Shown piece after piece: positions 42,741 to 52,356 of a stretch of 64,000 bases of DNA. The notes under the pieces were generated by a model that did not search any database, was not told the origin of the DNA, and saw nothing but the letters and a program-made list of their open reading frames with translations. A program made the translations under genes and the position numbers. The first letter of the stretch is position 1; each line of letters begins with the position of its first letter. The stretch spans positions 434,001-498,000 of the forward strand of contig OOIN01000030.1 in the NCBI GenBank assembly GCA_900323505.1. The letters are read 5' to 3'. The stretch comes from Ustilago trichophora (taxonomy: Eukaryota; Basidiomycota; Ustilaginomycetes; Ustilaginales; Ustilaginaceae).

Positions 42741-44220
42741 GCTGAACGCTGTTGCTAACCTGATCTCGGAACACTACTCGGTTCAAATAAATGCTTGACT
42801 GAAATGTAGCATGTGGTGGAGTCACCCAAATAGAATGATATACCACCGCCCAAAGGGCACCCCATCGGCTCACGTTTCTTCAATGGAACGATCCTCTGTG
42901 TGCCGGAACTACCCGCACATGAGCCTACTTGGAGGTCTTCTGTGATGAAAGGGGCAGCATCCATCCCGAAGCCTAGATGGCCTAATGCATGGATGCAAAG
43001 ATCGTGCGAGGCTGGCAAGCCACTTCTGAACAGCAGCTGCATCAGTGATTAGATTCTTTTTGGAATTTGAAAGGCGACAATCGATCATCGAGACACAGGT
43101 GTCTCATCGTTTTATGCTTCACTTTACCTGCACCTCAAGCCACGGAAGATCCATATCTCTGTTGGAGGCCGCTTGGGCCTTGCATTGGCTCAGGGCTGGT
43201 ACAATGATGCCGATTACGCCAGGCATGATCGATTGCAAGATCTTGAAGAGCTCGGGCCTCCGAAGCCTTTGTGTGCGCTCGTTGTTTTCTTACTTTCACG
43301 TCCTGTTTTTTTGTATCTTAGCTTGCTACCACCACACGATCGACGAAACCTAGGACAGGTTGCTCCGCTACATCCACTGACAGTAACAGCGAGCGACGAC
43401 CATCCCAAGGAACCGCAAAGAAAAGAGAGGCTTTGAAATCGCTTCCTAAAATGAGGTACAGTAATTGAGTGGCTTAACTCATTGGCGATCCATTTAAGAC
43501 TTTCGCTGCAGTCGTGCGTGCAAGCGGGAGAGGACGCTTGGTCGAGCCAGTCGGATCTCAATGCACTCTGTCAAGTATCGAAGTTTGTGCTAGAGTGGCC
43601 GTCAAATTTCATTAACATGCCTTCGCTGCGCATTCAGTGCCGTGAATACGACGTTGCGTCCGGAATGTTCACGAACAGAAAAAATGTTTCTGGTCAGAAA
43701 CCGGCACTCGATGACGAAGATCTGGCTTGGTTCTGTGCGTGACACGCTACAGGGAGCTTTCGATGGCTTGCCAGCACTCCGATATTGTCAGATCGTGGGA
43801 ACGAGGAGGTGGGCCGTTTCGATCCTCTTTACCGTGAGAACGAAAAAAAATAAAATGAAGCACTCGTTGATATTGCTACTGCTCCTTAATACGCCGAGGG
43901 TCGCAAACAGTGGACTTCGCGGAAGTCCCGTCTCCGGCGGCCGAGTTCACGATTCTTTTAGCACACACGGCAACATCTAGCTGGCTTCATAAATGCGAAC
44001 CCCATCTGTTCGTAATGCATCATTACTTGTGACTCTCGGCGGACAGACTTGATTCTCTCTGCTTCACCTGGAGGTACCGTGCAGCACGGAGACCGCTCAT
44101 ATTCAGATGCCAAAGGGGCATACATGGATGCCGAAGTGGCGCGTTGAACAGCTCCAAGGCTCGTTGACATCTGAGAGATTCGTCTCATATTGCTATGTCA
44201 GACACGTTGCGCCCTCGTAG
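42741..44220. other. 1.5-kb gene-free region sec15-sec14
   Basis: No confident gene. A plus-strand ATG at 43855 opens MKHSLILLLLLNTPRVA, signal-peptide-like, but stops after 41 codons; a minus frame at 43958-44188 has no signal peptide. Remnants of a lost array member are possible but not demonstrable. Confidence 0.4.
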
Positions 44221-44772
44221 CTAGCGAATCACGGGTGTGACAATACGTTGAATCTCAAATCTCCTCATCAGCTCCTCCTGCGTCGTTCGCGCCGCTCTTC
44301 CGAGGGTCTCCCAAAACTCGCGTGAGTGACCTTCTGGAATACCGTCCTTCACAACCGCATATCCAATTGGTGTCACAACTCCACCACTCCATACTTGCAA
44401 AAAGAGCAAGCTCCTGTCCCAAACCTGTGAACCTGGTCGTCGAACGGTCCAAGGTGATAGCACGAAAGTCCATGGGCTCCTGCTTTGCCTCAGAACTATG
44501 TAACGAGAGCTATGGGAGCGAATATGGTCAGTCAAAGCTTGGAACTGGTCATCCGCATAGCCATAGACTGGAGAGAGATGATACGGTGGAAGAGAAAAGG
44601 TGCGCTCGGTGAGATCGGCAGCGCTATGCGCTTGACTCGTAGCTGCCATGTCCAAGTGCAGATCCGTGCCTCGGAACCAAGTGCCACGCACGAGTCCAGG
44701 GCGGGCTGCACTGGTCAGGGAGGTTGAGACGGCCAGCGACAGTAGAACAAGTGAAACGAAGTATTTCACCAT
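44221..44772 (-). CDS. sec15: small secreted protein, subgroup A (effector candidate)
   Basis: 183 residues, start context TTCACCATGC on its sense side reads GGTGAAATAC after ATG. Signal peptide MVKYFVSLVLLSLAVSTSLT to about 22. Core: LTERTFSLPPYHLSPVYGYA (54-73), SSRYIVLRQSRSPWTFVLSP (88-107), WDRSLLFLQVWSGGVVTPIG (118-137), EFWETLGRAARTTQEELMRR (about 147-166). Mature part without cysteine. It is the last clear subgroup A member; the genes to its right diverge in sequence. Confidence 0.9.
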   Translation of the reverse strand: MVKYFVSLVLLSLAVSTSLTSAARPGLVRGTWFRGTDLHLDMAATSQAHSAADLTERTFSLPPYHLSPVYGYADDQFQALTDHIRSHSSRYIVLRQSRSPWTFVLSPWTVRRPGSQVWDRSLLFLQVWSGGVVTPIGYAVVKDGIPEGHSREFWETLGRAARTTQEELMRRFEIQRIVTPVIR

Positions 44773-45316
44773 GCTGAATCCGGAGTGCCACGGGATGGAG
44801 GGTATTGTGGGGTGACAGCGACAACGTTGGGTCCTTGCGAGCTTCTTTTTGAAGAGTTCTGTCAGGTGCCGACTCTGGAACGTACGGCTCCCAGAAAGCT
44901 GAGCAAAAATCTCCGCGCCTCTGCTATTCTGTACGATATTGATTCCCTTCTTTCCGTCAAAAGCGAAAGCTCGAACTGCAGTACTCGATCGTCGATCTGA
45001 CTGGCCCTGTATAGGAGCTTGAGCTTATAGATGTGATGCTTGTCCCAGCGTTTTACTTCTCGACCTTCGATGTAGGATCGTACTGGAGGACTCGAACATT
45101 CACGGAGCCTAACATCAAGTCACTGTGTCTGCACGTTGGGCCTTCGATGGTGAACGAACGACAAAGCGGCCCGGCAAGACACAACCTCTGAGAAAAGGAA
45201 CGTAGTTTCGCATAGGCTTTGTGAATTAAGAAGTCGCCATTGATGACTACACGGAAGAAAAGCTTTTCCTCTCAAAGAGAGGAGAACCTTCAGAAAACTG
45301 TGAAAGGTGCAGCTGC
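44773..45316. other. Intergenic region sec16-sec15
   Basis: 540 bp with the sec15 promoter. No gene or repeat recognised. Confidence 0.5.
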
Positions 45317-45907
45317 TCAAATCGGAAGATGATGAATAACTCGTTGGACATCCTTCAAACCAATTCTTTCGTCGTTTTCCAGATTCACCAGATTATTACG
45401 ATCAATATGCTCCTTCAACTTCTTTGCAGTCCGCATGTCTTTGAACCAGAGGACCCCTACAAATTCTGGCTCGTCGTGTGAGACCATCTTGATCGCAAGC
45501 ACACCCTTCCTCTTTGCGTACTGGCTGATGTGGCTGAACTGCGGTCGGATTCGATGCATCAAATCTCGGTCGGGCTCGAAATACGCCACCGCCAGATGTT
45601 TCGTCGAGCTTTCAGGATCCTTCCCGAGGTAAAGCAGACTTGGGTTAAAGTTTTGACCGTTTTCGAAGAGGTACCTTGAAAAACGCTGATGAACGTGGTA
45701 GGATTGGAGGTCGATGGCCGAGTGATATTTTGCGATACCGAGGCCATCGAATCCTGCGAGTCGATCGACGAAAATGCGGAGAGACGAAGGAAGGGTGCCA
45801 TCGATTGCTGGCGAGAGGAAAGCCGTTCTACCTGCAAAGCTCAGCTGCACGAGGCACGACAAAAAGATGAAGGTGACCGCCTTGAACGATGCTGACTGGA
45901 CTCTCAT
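45317..45907 (-). CDS. sec16: small secreted protein, subgroup B (effector candidate)
   Basis: 196 residues. Signal peptide MRVQSASFKAVTFIFLSCLV to about 25. It differs from subgroup A: FSRYLFENGQNFNPSLLY (76-93), then HLAVAYFEPD (104-113) as the proline-ending strand, KGVLAIKMV (134-142) and EFVGVLWFKDMRTAKKL (148-164). The last block aligns with PKVVGLIKFKINTTAKKL of sec17, and both end in a short helix, so they form a pair. No cysteine in the mature part; rich in Lys/Arg/Asp. Position and orientation place it in the array. Confidence 0.85.
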   Translation of the reverse strand: MRVQSASFKAVTFIFLSCLVQLSFAGRTAFLSPAIDGTLPSSLRIFVDRLAGFDGLGIAKYHSAIDLQSYHVHQRFSRYLFENGQNFNPSLLYLGKDPESSTKHLAVAYFEPDRDLMHRIRPQFSHISQYAKRKGVLAIKMVSHDEPEFVGVLWFKDMRTAKKLKEHIDRNNLVNLENDERIGLKDVQRVIHHLPI

Positions 45908-46669
45908 GTTTCGAAGAAAGCTCGACGAAGTTAGTGAGGAGACGATGGCGATCCCTTTGAGCTTGGCTCAGAAGCGGAAAGTGCGCGGATCGGTCGGCTT
46001 GAATGTTGCTTTCTTCAAGGAGAGATTACGAGATGAATCGAGGGTGCTCGGGAGAACAAAGAGTGGCGTGAGGACCTTCATCAAACGAGTCGAATTTGTA
46101 CTGTCCATGCCGTATGAGGGGCGGAAAGCGTGCAGGCCGTGGAAGAGGGCATCTGCTTGAGCCCCGAATGAAAAAAAAGGGGTACCGCACAGTCGAACTC
46201 GAATGAGATTCACAAGTCGCCCAACAGCATGTGTGCGACCCACAGCGAGATGCATGGACTGTTGTGGGAATCAGCGGCTATTTGAAAACACTTGGGTTCG
46301 ACTTTATCTCCGACAGCTTCGTCACGTTGGCACCAACTTTGACGACATTTTTATCTCTTCGGGAGAAGTCAACTCCAAGCACCTTGTGTGCTTGGTCGGG
46401 TGGAACGGAATCACCGAAAGATGCGTATGACTAGGACAGTGAATTCGGACAGGAATTGTGAAATCGGGCTTAGATATATCTCGATGTCGCCTCACAGACG
46501 AGATGAATATTAAGAATATGAACAAGAAGAGTGCATTACGAGTCATCGACAAAAGCTAAGCTGATGTTTGTGGCTGGTGTGGGTATGTTATAGGAAAGGA
46601 TTGGGACCCGAAGTGCGGACAAACTACGTTGGCAGCCTTGGTCGTAAGGGGCAACGACTATAGACGTTT
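45908..46669. other. Intergenic region sec17-sec16
   Basis: 760 bp with the sec16 promoter; short open frames on both strands have no family features. Confidence 0.45.
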
Positions 46670-47272
46670 TTACGGTTGATGCTCGAGGATCTTGACGATG
46701 TTCTGCAAGCCATGAGCTTGCTCAAACTCTTCAAGCGAAACGAACTTGCCCGAGTCCCTGAGTTTTTTTGCCGTCGTGTTGATCTTGAACTTGATTAGTC
46801 CCACGACTTTTGGCTTTTCGTTGGACCTGAATTCCATCAAGGTCAGACCGCTTCGTGTTTTCCATCCACGGGGTAAGCGTTTCCGCCACGAAGCAGCGAG
46901 GAAGTTATTTAGAGCAGTATCTGATTCCAGCACTGAGGCAGCCAGTTGACCCTCTCCAGTCAAGCTACGGCCCAGCGGCAGCACATTGGGCCGATGCCGT
47001 CTTGCTTTTTCGAAGAAATGGCTTAAGAGACGTTCATTGTGCTCAGTGGAATCTGACGTATCCATCCAAGACTTGATGAGGGTGTCAGTGACTTGATGCT
47101 GCTCGCTAAGTCGTTGAAGATATGGCCGAAGTGCATCGGCCTCGCGAGACGCAAGACCGTCCTTGAAGCCAGTTTGAGGTCCCGACTTGCGCCGACTGGC
47201 CCTGGGAGCGGAACTGCCCAAAACAAACAGAAGCACGATGCAGAAGTAGCGTAGCAAGTATGTGGCGAGCAT
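46670..47272 (-). CDS. sec17: small secreted protein, subgroup B (effector candidate)
   Basis: 200 residues from the ATG at 47272 (MLATYLLRYFCIVLLFVLGS); the frame upstream opens only with TTG at 47332. Signal peptide to about 22, then a basic stretch (PRASRRKSG). Helical middle (HNERLLSHFFEKARRHRPNV), then SGLTLMEFRSNEKPKVVGLI (141-160) and KFKINTTAKKL (161-171), matching sec16. AT-rich TATA-like box (TTAAATATT) about 62 bp upstream. No mature cysteine. The LPLGRS segment replaces the proline-ending strand. Confidence 0.85.
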   Translation of the reverse strand: MLATYLLRYFCIVLLFVLGSSAPRASRRKSGPQTGFKDGLASREADALRPYLQRLSEQHQVTDTLIKSWMDTSDSTEHNERLLSHFFEKARRHRPNVLPLGRSLTGEGQLAASVLESDTALNNFLAASWRKRLPRGWKTRSGLTLMEFRSNEKPKVVGLIKFKINTTAKKLRDSGKFVSLEEFEQAHGLQNIVKILEHQP

Positions 47273-48414
47273 GTTTGTCTGGAAGCGCGGGGGGCTAAGA
47301 GTAAGGGAAGTTTGTCGAAGAAACGTCCCCAATATTTAAGAATGTGGGAGCGGTATGTTCGTCAGAGATTTGCTGATGAATTTCGGGCACCACTCTGTGA
47401 CCACCGAAGTCTAATTGATCGTTGCTTTATAAACGTCGAATTGGACGTGCAACTCGTGCGACAGGGCGGGAGCGTCTGGGCAAGCAGAGCTCGCCACGTC
47501 ACCCACTCAATTACGTCTCTATGTTATTTGTCCTACGTTATTCTTCTTCAGTACCATCATCTTCTACCTTTCGCTAGGCCTTGCCCAGCGAGCTCAGTTA
47601 TTCCTTTCCCACCCTGTACTCCCTCCCGTGTTCTTGTTGCTCACCCTTTGCGCTCGACCGGCCCCCTTACGGCGGGCTGGGAGCCTCATCAAGCCTCAGG
47701 CCTCACAGGCCCAGCTGCAATCACAATCAGTTTCCAATATGCTCAAGGCAGCGATGCTCAGCCGGGATTGAAAGCTTCACATAGTACACTCAAGGCTTAA
47801 GGAGCCAATATCTCATCTGCGGCAAAGTCAAGGAGTAGTTGCAAGGAGATCGAGATTCGCTCTAGATATGCAAGGAAAAGCTCATTCCGGCTAAGCACCG
47901 CTTTATCTGAGCATGTTGGATATATGATGCGTTCGTTGCTTCTGGTCAGACACATGATAGATGCGCGTTTCGATACCAACAAAGCAGGAGCAGCTTTCAG
48001 CTTATAGTTCTTGTAGATGCATGAACAAGTCGAGTGTCTCACAGCGTCAAGGGGTGCTTGAATCTGTATGCTACAGCCTCGGCCTCGACCGGCTCTTGTG
48101 CAGCGACACAAATTCGCCCGGATGGAAGTGGATTGACGAACGAAATAGAGCACTTTGATCTTAGGTGGGGTCAATGCATACCTAGTGTCGCTGCAAAGAT
48201 GTGGCGTAGAAGGATGTCCTTGTCACAAACTTGCGTAAATACAGTATTAAAAACGGGCACTTCAGACCAAGTGCGGAGGCAATTGCACAGACATTCTCGT
48301 GGAATTTTACAACCGATAGGCTTAATGAACATCAATGGCAAGACTGAGGCGAAGTCGTTGGACCTGTCGATTGAACGGCAACCGCAACAATGCACAAAGG
48401 GCTGGCGGGAGGCC
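47273..48414. other. 1.1-kb region between sec18 and sec17 with R1 copy
   Basis: Holds the sec17 promoter, repeat R1 copy 3 and about 640 bp without a supported gene. A minus frame at 48171-48395 (LMFIKPIGCKIP) faintly recalls the RGLLFF...PIG core and may be a remnant of a lost member; it has no start or signal peptide. Confidence 0.45.
47447..47768 (+). repeat. Repeat R1, copy 3 (best-preserved)
   Basis: About 320 bp from TGCAACTCGTGCGACAGGGC to GCGATGCTCAGCCGGGAT. Copies in opposite orientation at 31861-32182 and about 32590-32900. Contains GCGCTCGACCG and GGCGGGCTGGGAGCC, also present at the end of R2 copy 1. No coding capacity. Confidence 0.75.
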
Positions 48415-49170
48415 TTACGTTCTCGGAATCAGATGACCCGCATGTGCTAAGCCGCGGATCTCTTCAAAGCTCTTGACCCCAGCACTTCTCCACCATCGCT
48501 GTAGAAATCCCCATGCATTTTCGTGATGATCGACAATCCCCACACCCACCAATTTGACGTACTCTATTCTGGAGTTTGCGCGTGTGTAGTACTCGTAGAA
48601 TAGCAAAGGCTGCTGTGCCAATGTCTGTGGCGTGTAAGGAATGTCCATCCATCTAAACCATTCCGAATTGACAGGAGCCGGAGTCATTAGAATGTGAGTT
48701 CGCCATGGATTAGCGGTGGTAGACGCAGAAGTCGGGTGGTGCATGATGGTATACTGTGCGAGTTTCGTGTCGGGCTGCTGCAGCAGGGACAGAGCCGGTG
48801 TCTCCAAATGCGGAGCCAAATGAATGGGTACAGAGTGTATCTGGATTGGCCCAATTGCAAAACCACTGGCTTGGCGCTGTCTCACCATTTCATCCAGAAT
48901 CCATTGAGAGTTGAGTATCAGAGCATCGGGTTCCTGGAGCATCGGCTGAGATTGGAATGCGTGGCCCGCTTCGGAGTCGATGGTGTCTCTGATGCGTCCA
49001 GGATCCCCGCCTACCGAGATCGTGGGTGAGGAGGGGTGTGTCCGAGAACTTTGTCCAGCCTTGCTGCCATAAGACACGGGGGACGCCATTGCACGTGTCT
49101 CCCAAAGAACCAAGTCAGCATTGCAGAAGAGCAAGACCGCTCCATAGAAGCACTTTGAAAAGAGGATCAT
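48415..49170 (-). CDS. sec18: secreted protein, subgroup C (effector candidate)
   Basis: 251 residues. Signal peptide MILFSKCFYGAVLLFCNADL to about 29, followed by a Ser/Gly/Pro-rich linker (30-75). C-terminal core: AQYTIMHHPTSA, HILMTPAPVNSEW, then QPLLFYEYYTRANSRIEYVK and LVGVGIVD, and helices WGFLQRWW and SFEEIRGL. This is the subgroup C pattern (strand ending in TP, PLLFY strand, KLVGVG strand). AGCATATAAG box about 73 bp before the ATG. No mature cysteine. Function unknown. Confidence 0.82.
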   Translation of the reverse strand: MILFSKCFYGAVLLFCNADLVLWETRAMASPVSYGSKAGQSSRTHPSSPTISVGGDPGRIRDTIDSEAGHAFQSQPMLQEPDALILNSQWILDEMVRQRQASGFAIGPIQIHSVPIHLAPHLETPALSLLQQPDTKLAQYTIMHHPTSASTTANPWRTHILMTPAPVNSEWFRWMDIPYTPQTLAQQPLLFYEYYTRANSRIEYVKLVGVGIVDHHENAWGFLQRWWRSAGVKSFEEIRGLAHAGHLIPRT

Positions 49171-49311
49171 TCTGAGCTGCGGGGGTGTAGACGCTGTGTT
49201 CGGCGCTTACCGTGCGCTCTTTCTTGACAAGGGTATTGTCCTTATATGCTCGACGCAACTTGTATCAGCGCCTTACCTACGATGATTGCTCACAGAACTG
49301 ATGCGGTGAGT

Positions 49312-49722
49312 TCACTGATGAGTCACATGAGCCGGGGACAAGTACCACACCGCCACTTCAGCGAGTATCGCTCCAAGGTTCAGCCTTGTACGGAAATACA
49401 TGAATGTGTCTGAAGAAATGTGCGGCTCATGAGGTGACACTTGGTGTGGGAGAATGGCTCTGAATGTGAGGGAGTGGGGATTCGAAAATTTGGAAGGTCG
49501 TGGGAATTCGAAGCCATTCTTCCTCTTCCTTCCGGACATCTTACAATGATCGATGTCGACATAGACAGAGATCAGCGACTCAATGCGTTTCGTGTGAAGA
49601 AATGGAGAGATCATATTTGCGGGGCGATGCAAATTTTCATGGCGTATAACCGCCTCACATCTGGTAGTTCTGAGAAATTGTGCCGAAGAGGCAGGAAGCC
49701 ATAGTCGTACAGGCTGGAACAA
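49312..49722 (-). other. Open frame, possible remnant of a subgroup C gene
   Basis: 136-codon frame without a signal peptide. Its end (DTFMYFRTRLNLGAILAEVA, then VWYLSPAH) faintly recalls the last two strands of subgroup C (PFIMYRVQ...IVGVELI in sec22). It lies between two intact subgroup C genes. Could be chance; the frame has no clear start. Confidence 0.2.
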
Positions 49723-49814
49723 ACATTGACCAGTTTGAGCAGATCAACGACCCTATGTGGAGCGGTGTTGACGATGCAGAGATGCAAGTCTGAAGAACAG
49801 AGTAACCGGCAGCG

Positions 49815-50501
49815 TCAGACACCGCGATCGACCTTGGACAGTAGCTCTGCGAAGTTCATGACGTCTTTGTTCTTCGTAAACACTTCCTTAAACGACTCCT
49901 TGTCTTCTTGCGCTGTTGTCGTCCTGACCGACAACAGCTCGAATCTCTGAGCAGGTTCGCTCCTTCCACCCGTTGCGTCTGGGTGTAAGACTCTAGAGAT
50001 GAAAAGTGGCTGAATTGCGTTGCCATCTACTCCTGCGGGGCGTCGAAAGATCTGATCCCACCTAGGGTATCCTGGGTCGGGTAAATCGTAGCCTGGCATC
50101 AAGAAGTACGATGTACCATCGTATGTAATCCTCGAGACTGGTGAGGGTAGGGTGATCAAGTTATATCTCAATTTTCCCTCGAGGAGATCCTCTTTGCCGC
50201 TCTTGACATGAAGCGGCAGATGGAATTGGACTCTATGCCGCTGGCTGATAAGGAAATCCATCACAGAGCGGGGAACAGAGGTTCCAGGATAAATCTCGCG
50301 AGGTAAGGCGCTGCTAGCGTCGTCTTCGAGAGCTGCTGCACGATGGAACGCTTGTTCTCCGGCGCGAGATGCCAGTGAGTCGGTTCGACCTTCCGAGGAT
50401 GAAAGCTGAGGGAGATTCGTGTGGCTTGAGCCAGTAGCGCCCAGGCCGCCCGGAGGCTGTGCTAATAGTAGAAGAAGCGACAGTTTCAGCCAGCCACGCA
50501 T
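49815..50501 (-). CDS. sec19: secreted protein, subgroup C (effector candidate)
   Basis: 228 residues from the ATG at 50501 (MRGWLKLSLLLLLAQPPGGL), the only ATG in the frame followed by a signal peptide. Ser/Thr/Gly-rich linker, then VMDFLISQRHRVQFHLPLHV, SYFLMPGYDLPDPGYPRWDQ, IQPLFISRVL, and RFELLSVRTTT, equivalent to the three-strand core of subgroup C. Ends with helices KESFKEVFTK and NFAELLSKV. An exact TACTGTACAGTA palindrome lies about 85-100 bp upstream of the ATG (50587-50598) and a copy of repeat R3 about 200 bp upstream. No mature cysteine. Confidence 0.82.
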   Translation of the reverse strand: MRGWLKLSLLLLLAQPPGGLGATGSSHTNLPQLSSSEGRTDSLASRAGEQAFHRAAALEDDASSALPREIYPGTSVPRSVMDFLISQRHRVQFHLPLHVKSGKEDLLEGKLRYNLITLPSPVSRITYDGTSYFLMPGYDLPDPGYPRWDQIFRRPAGVDGNAIQPLFISRVLHPDATGGRSEPAQRFELLSVRTTTAQEDKESFKEVFTKNKDVMNFAELLSKVDRGV

Positions 50502-50586
50502 CCTTTTCACGGATGTTGCGTCGTTATATTCGCGAAGATGGATGCTTGTTCTTTGAGAAACTTTGCAGAAGAAAGTGAATTTTCTA

Positions 50587-50598
50587 TACTGTACAGTA
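50587..50598. promoter_or_regulatory. Palindrome TACTGTACAGTA upstream of sec19
   Basis: Exact copy of the recurrent 12-bp palindrome, 86-97 bp before the sec19 ATG, where a transcription-factor site would be expected. Confidence 0.45.
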
Positions 50599-50702
50599 CA
50601 AAGAAGCTGATGTTGGTAAAAACAAATGGAAGTCATTCAAAGAAAGTCGCCCAGCCGGCTCTTTAATAGATTGCGTTCTTAAGGCTGTGGCAAGACTGGA
50701 TC

Positions 50703-50893
50703 GTGGGCTACTTTGATGAGCTGATGGGTGGCCGCGTAACTGTTGGAGGCTCGAGCGCCATATCGGCTCGCCCAGGCCGATCGATCCAGATTAACACCGG
50801 TACATTGGTTGTGCCGGTACGCGAGAAGAAGGAAGGGGCCCAAGCCCTACCCGCGTGTGCCAAGTGTTGTTTCACAAGGGTAGGTTGCATATA
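50703..50893 (-). repeat. Repeat R3, copy C (diverged fragment)
   Basis: About 190 bp similar to the reverse complement of 54525-54700: TAACTGTTGGAGG, GCCATATCGGCTCG, AGGCCGATC, GTGCCGGTAC, GGGGCCCA-GCCCT and TTTCACA-GGGTAG appear in the same order. Its right end abuts the Tc1/mariner-type element at 50894. Confidence 0.65.
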
Positions 50894-51805
50894 TTCCTTT
50901 CGGCGCATCAGATCGTGACGGTCCTTGATCACATCATGACCTCTGCTGATGTTATCGTGATCAAGGATGAAGACGCTGCACTTTGATTCGTGATGCTTGC
51001 AAATGTTATCGAATGCTCTCAATTGATGTCATCGTGACCACACTTCGTGACTCTGCCCGTGACTCTGCCTGTGATGCTGATACCATGGCAGAAAGATGAC
51101 ATTGCAAGTGCAACTAGGTACAAGAACTAGACGATGGCCGGGTCAAGAACATTGGTATTGATATTGGGCATGAGATTGTGACGAGAGAGAGCAGCAGCGG
51201 CATCATGATGAGATGGTCTTCGCCGACCTTGCTTCCACAGAAAGCACCACCTTTCTTCCTCTGCGCCGACGTCTCACCAGTCTGCTCATACTTCCGGACA
51301 ATGCTGTCCACGGTGCTGTATGCATAGTCGTAGCGCTTGGATACCTCTGCCTTTGTCTGGCCCTTGTGGAGCACGAAGTCCACAATCTTTGCTCGGATCG
51401 GGTCTGGGACAACGTTCTTCTTCTTCTTCGGTGGCATGGTGTTGGTGGCGGTGTTGGTGGCGGTGTTGGTGGCGGTGTTGGTGGCGGTTGTGGTGGTGGT
51501 TGTGGTTGTGGTTGTGGTAGTGGTTGTGGTAGTGAAGAAAGGAGCAAATGACAAGCAGCTGATGCTGACGGCTGATGAGGAGGAGGAGGAGGAGGAGGAG
51601 GAGGAGGAGGAGGACCGTGCATTGGCTGAGTCACGATCACTGCTTACGAAAACTAGGAGTGTCACAATGACATCTCCTATGGCCTTACGATAACATTTGC
51701 AAGCATCACGAATCAAAGTGCAGCGTCTTCATCCTTGATCACGATAACATCAGCAGAGGTCATGATGTGATCAAGGACCGTCACGATCTGATGCGCCGAA
51801 AGGAA
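50894..51805 (-). mobile_element. Non-autonomous Tc1/mariner-type DNA transposon
   Basis: 912 bp bounded by perfect 118-bp terminal inverted repeats (50894-51011 and 51688-51805) that start TTCCTTTCGGCGCATCAG. Each end is flanked by TA (50892-50893, 51806-51807), the target duplication of Tc1/mariner/IS630 elements. Inside, on the minus strand, lies the N-terminal part of a transposase. The middle catalytic part is missing. The identity of the two repeats means that the insertion or its last homogenisation is recent. The internal DNA also includes (GGT/GGC)n and (GAG)n simple repeats at 51440-51610. Confidence 0.92.
51114..51437 (-). pseudogene. Transposase remnant, N-terminal helix-turn-helix domain
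   Basis: ATG at 51437 opens MPPKKKKNVVPDPIRAKIVD, then GQTKAEVSKRYDYAYSTVDS and IVRKYEQTGETSAQRKKGG, a helix-turn-helix DNA-binding domain as in Tc1/mariner/IS630 transposases. After about 65 residues the frame reads unrelated sequence. In another frame the DNA just before 51114 would encode NLMPNINTNVLDPAIV followed by a stop, which looks like a transposase C-terminus; this suggests that an internal deletion removed the DDE/D catalytic region and joined the two ends. The remaining protein cannot catalyse transposition. Confidence 0.75.
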
Positions 51806-51807
51806 TA

Positions 51808-52356
51808 AAGAACAGTGTACTGTAGCTAGCTGCTTTTCGTCCCTTTGCAACCATGACCTTTGTCCTTATTTACCTTGTAGATACTGGGATCTTGTACTGC
51901 GTTCTGCCAACGTCCTTGTGTGCGCATGGCCGACCACTGACACCATCAGTCCAACATTTTCTTCCGATTCTTTTCCCTTTTCCTCAATCTCTTGTGTCAT
52001 CACCGCCTCAGCTACTCGCAAACATTTGCACTCACTTGCCTCCCTGTAGCGTTCTTGCTGCTTTCATTGTCTCGCGATGATTTCCAGTTGTGTTCTACTG
52101 CCGCTTGAACAGCGTTGGCCTCCTCATACCTCAATTCGGAGCTCGAAAGCATCTACTCTAAGCTAGCATGGTATCTCCAGAGGCATTCTGGCAATGATGG
52201 GCTTCGTTCAACCACGTCAAAAGGAAACACGACATGAAAACCTTTCTTCTCGGACAGATTATCTTTTAGGACATTTGCTGAGAGCCTCGGCATCGACGGA
52301 AAGCGATGGTCAAATGAACAAGAACAGACACTTTTCAGCATTTCTAACGAGCTTGC
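51808..52356. other. Intergenic region sec20 - transposon
   Basis: About 550 bp with pyrimidine-rich stretches and no supported gene. Confidence 0.45.

Noticed and set aside
51203..51640. Pro-rich 145-codon minus-strand frame
   Set aside because: Produced by simple repeats inside the transposon, in another frame than the transposase domain.
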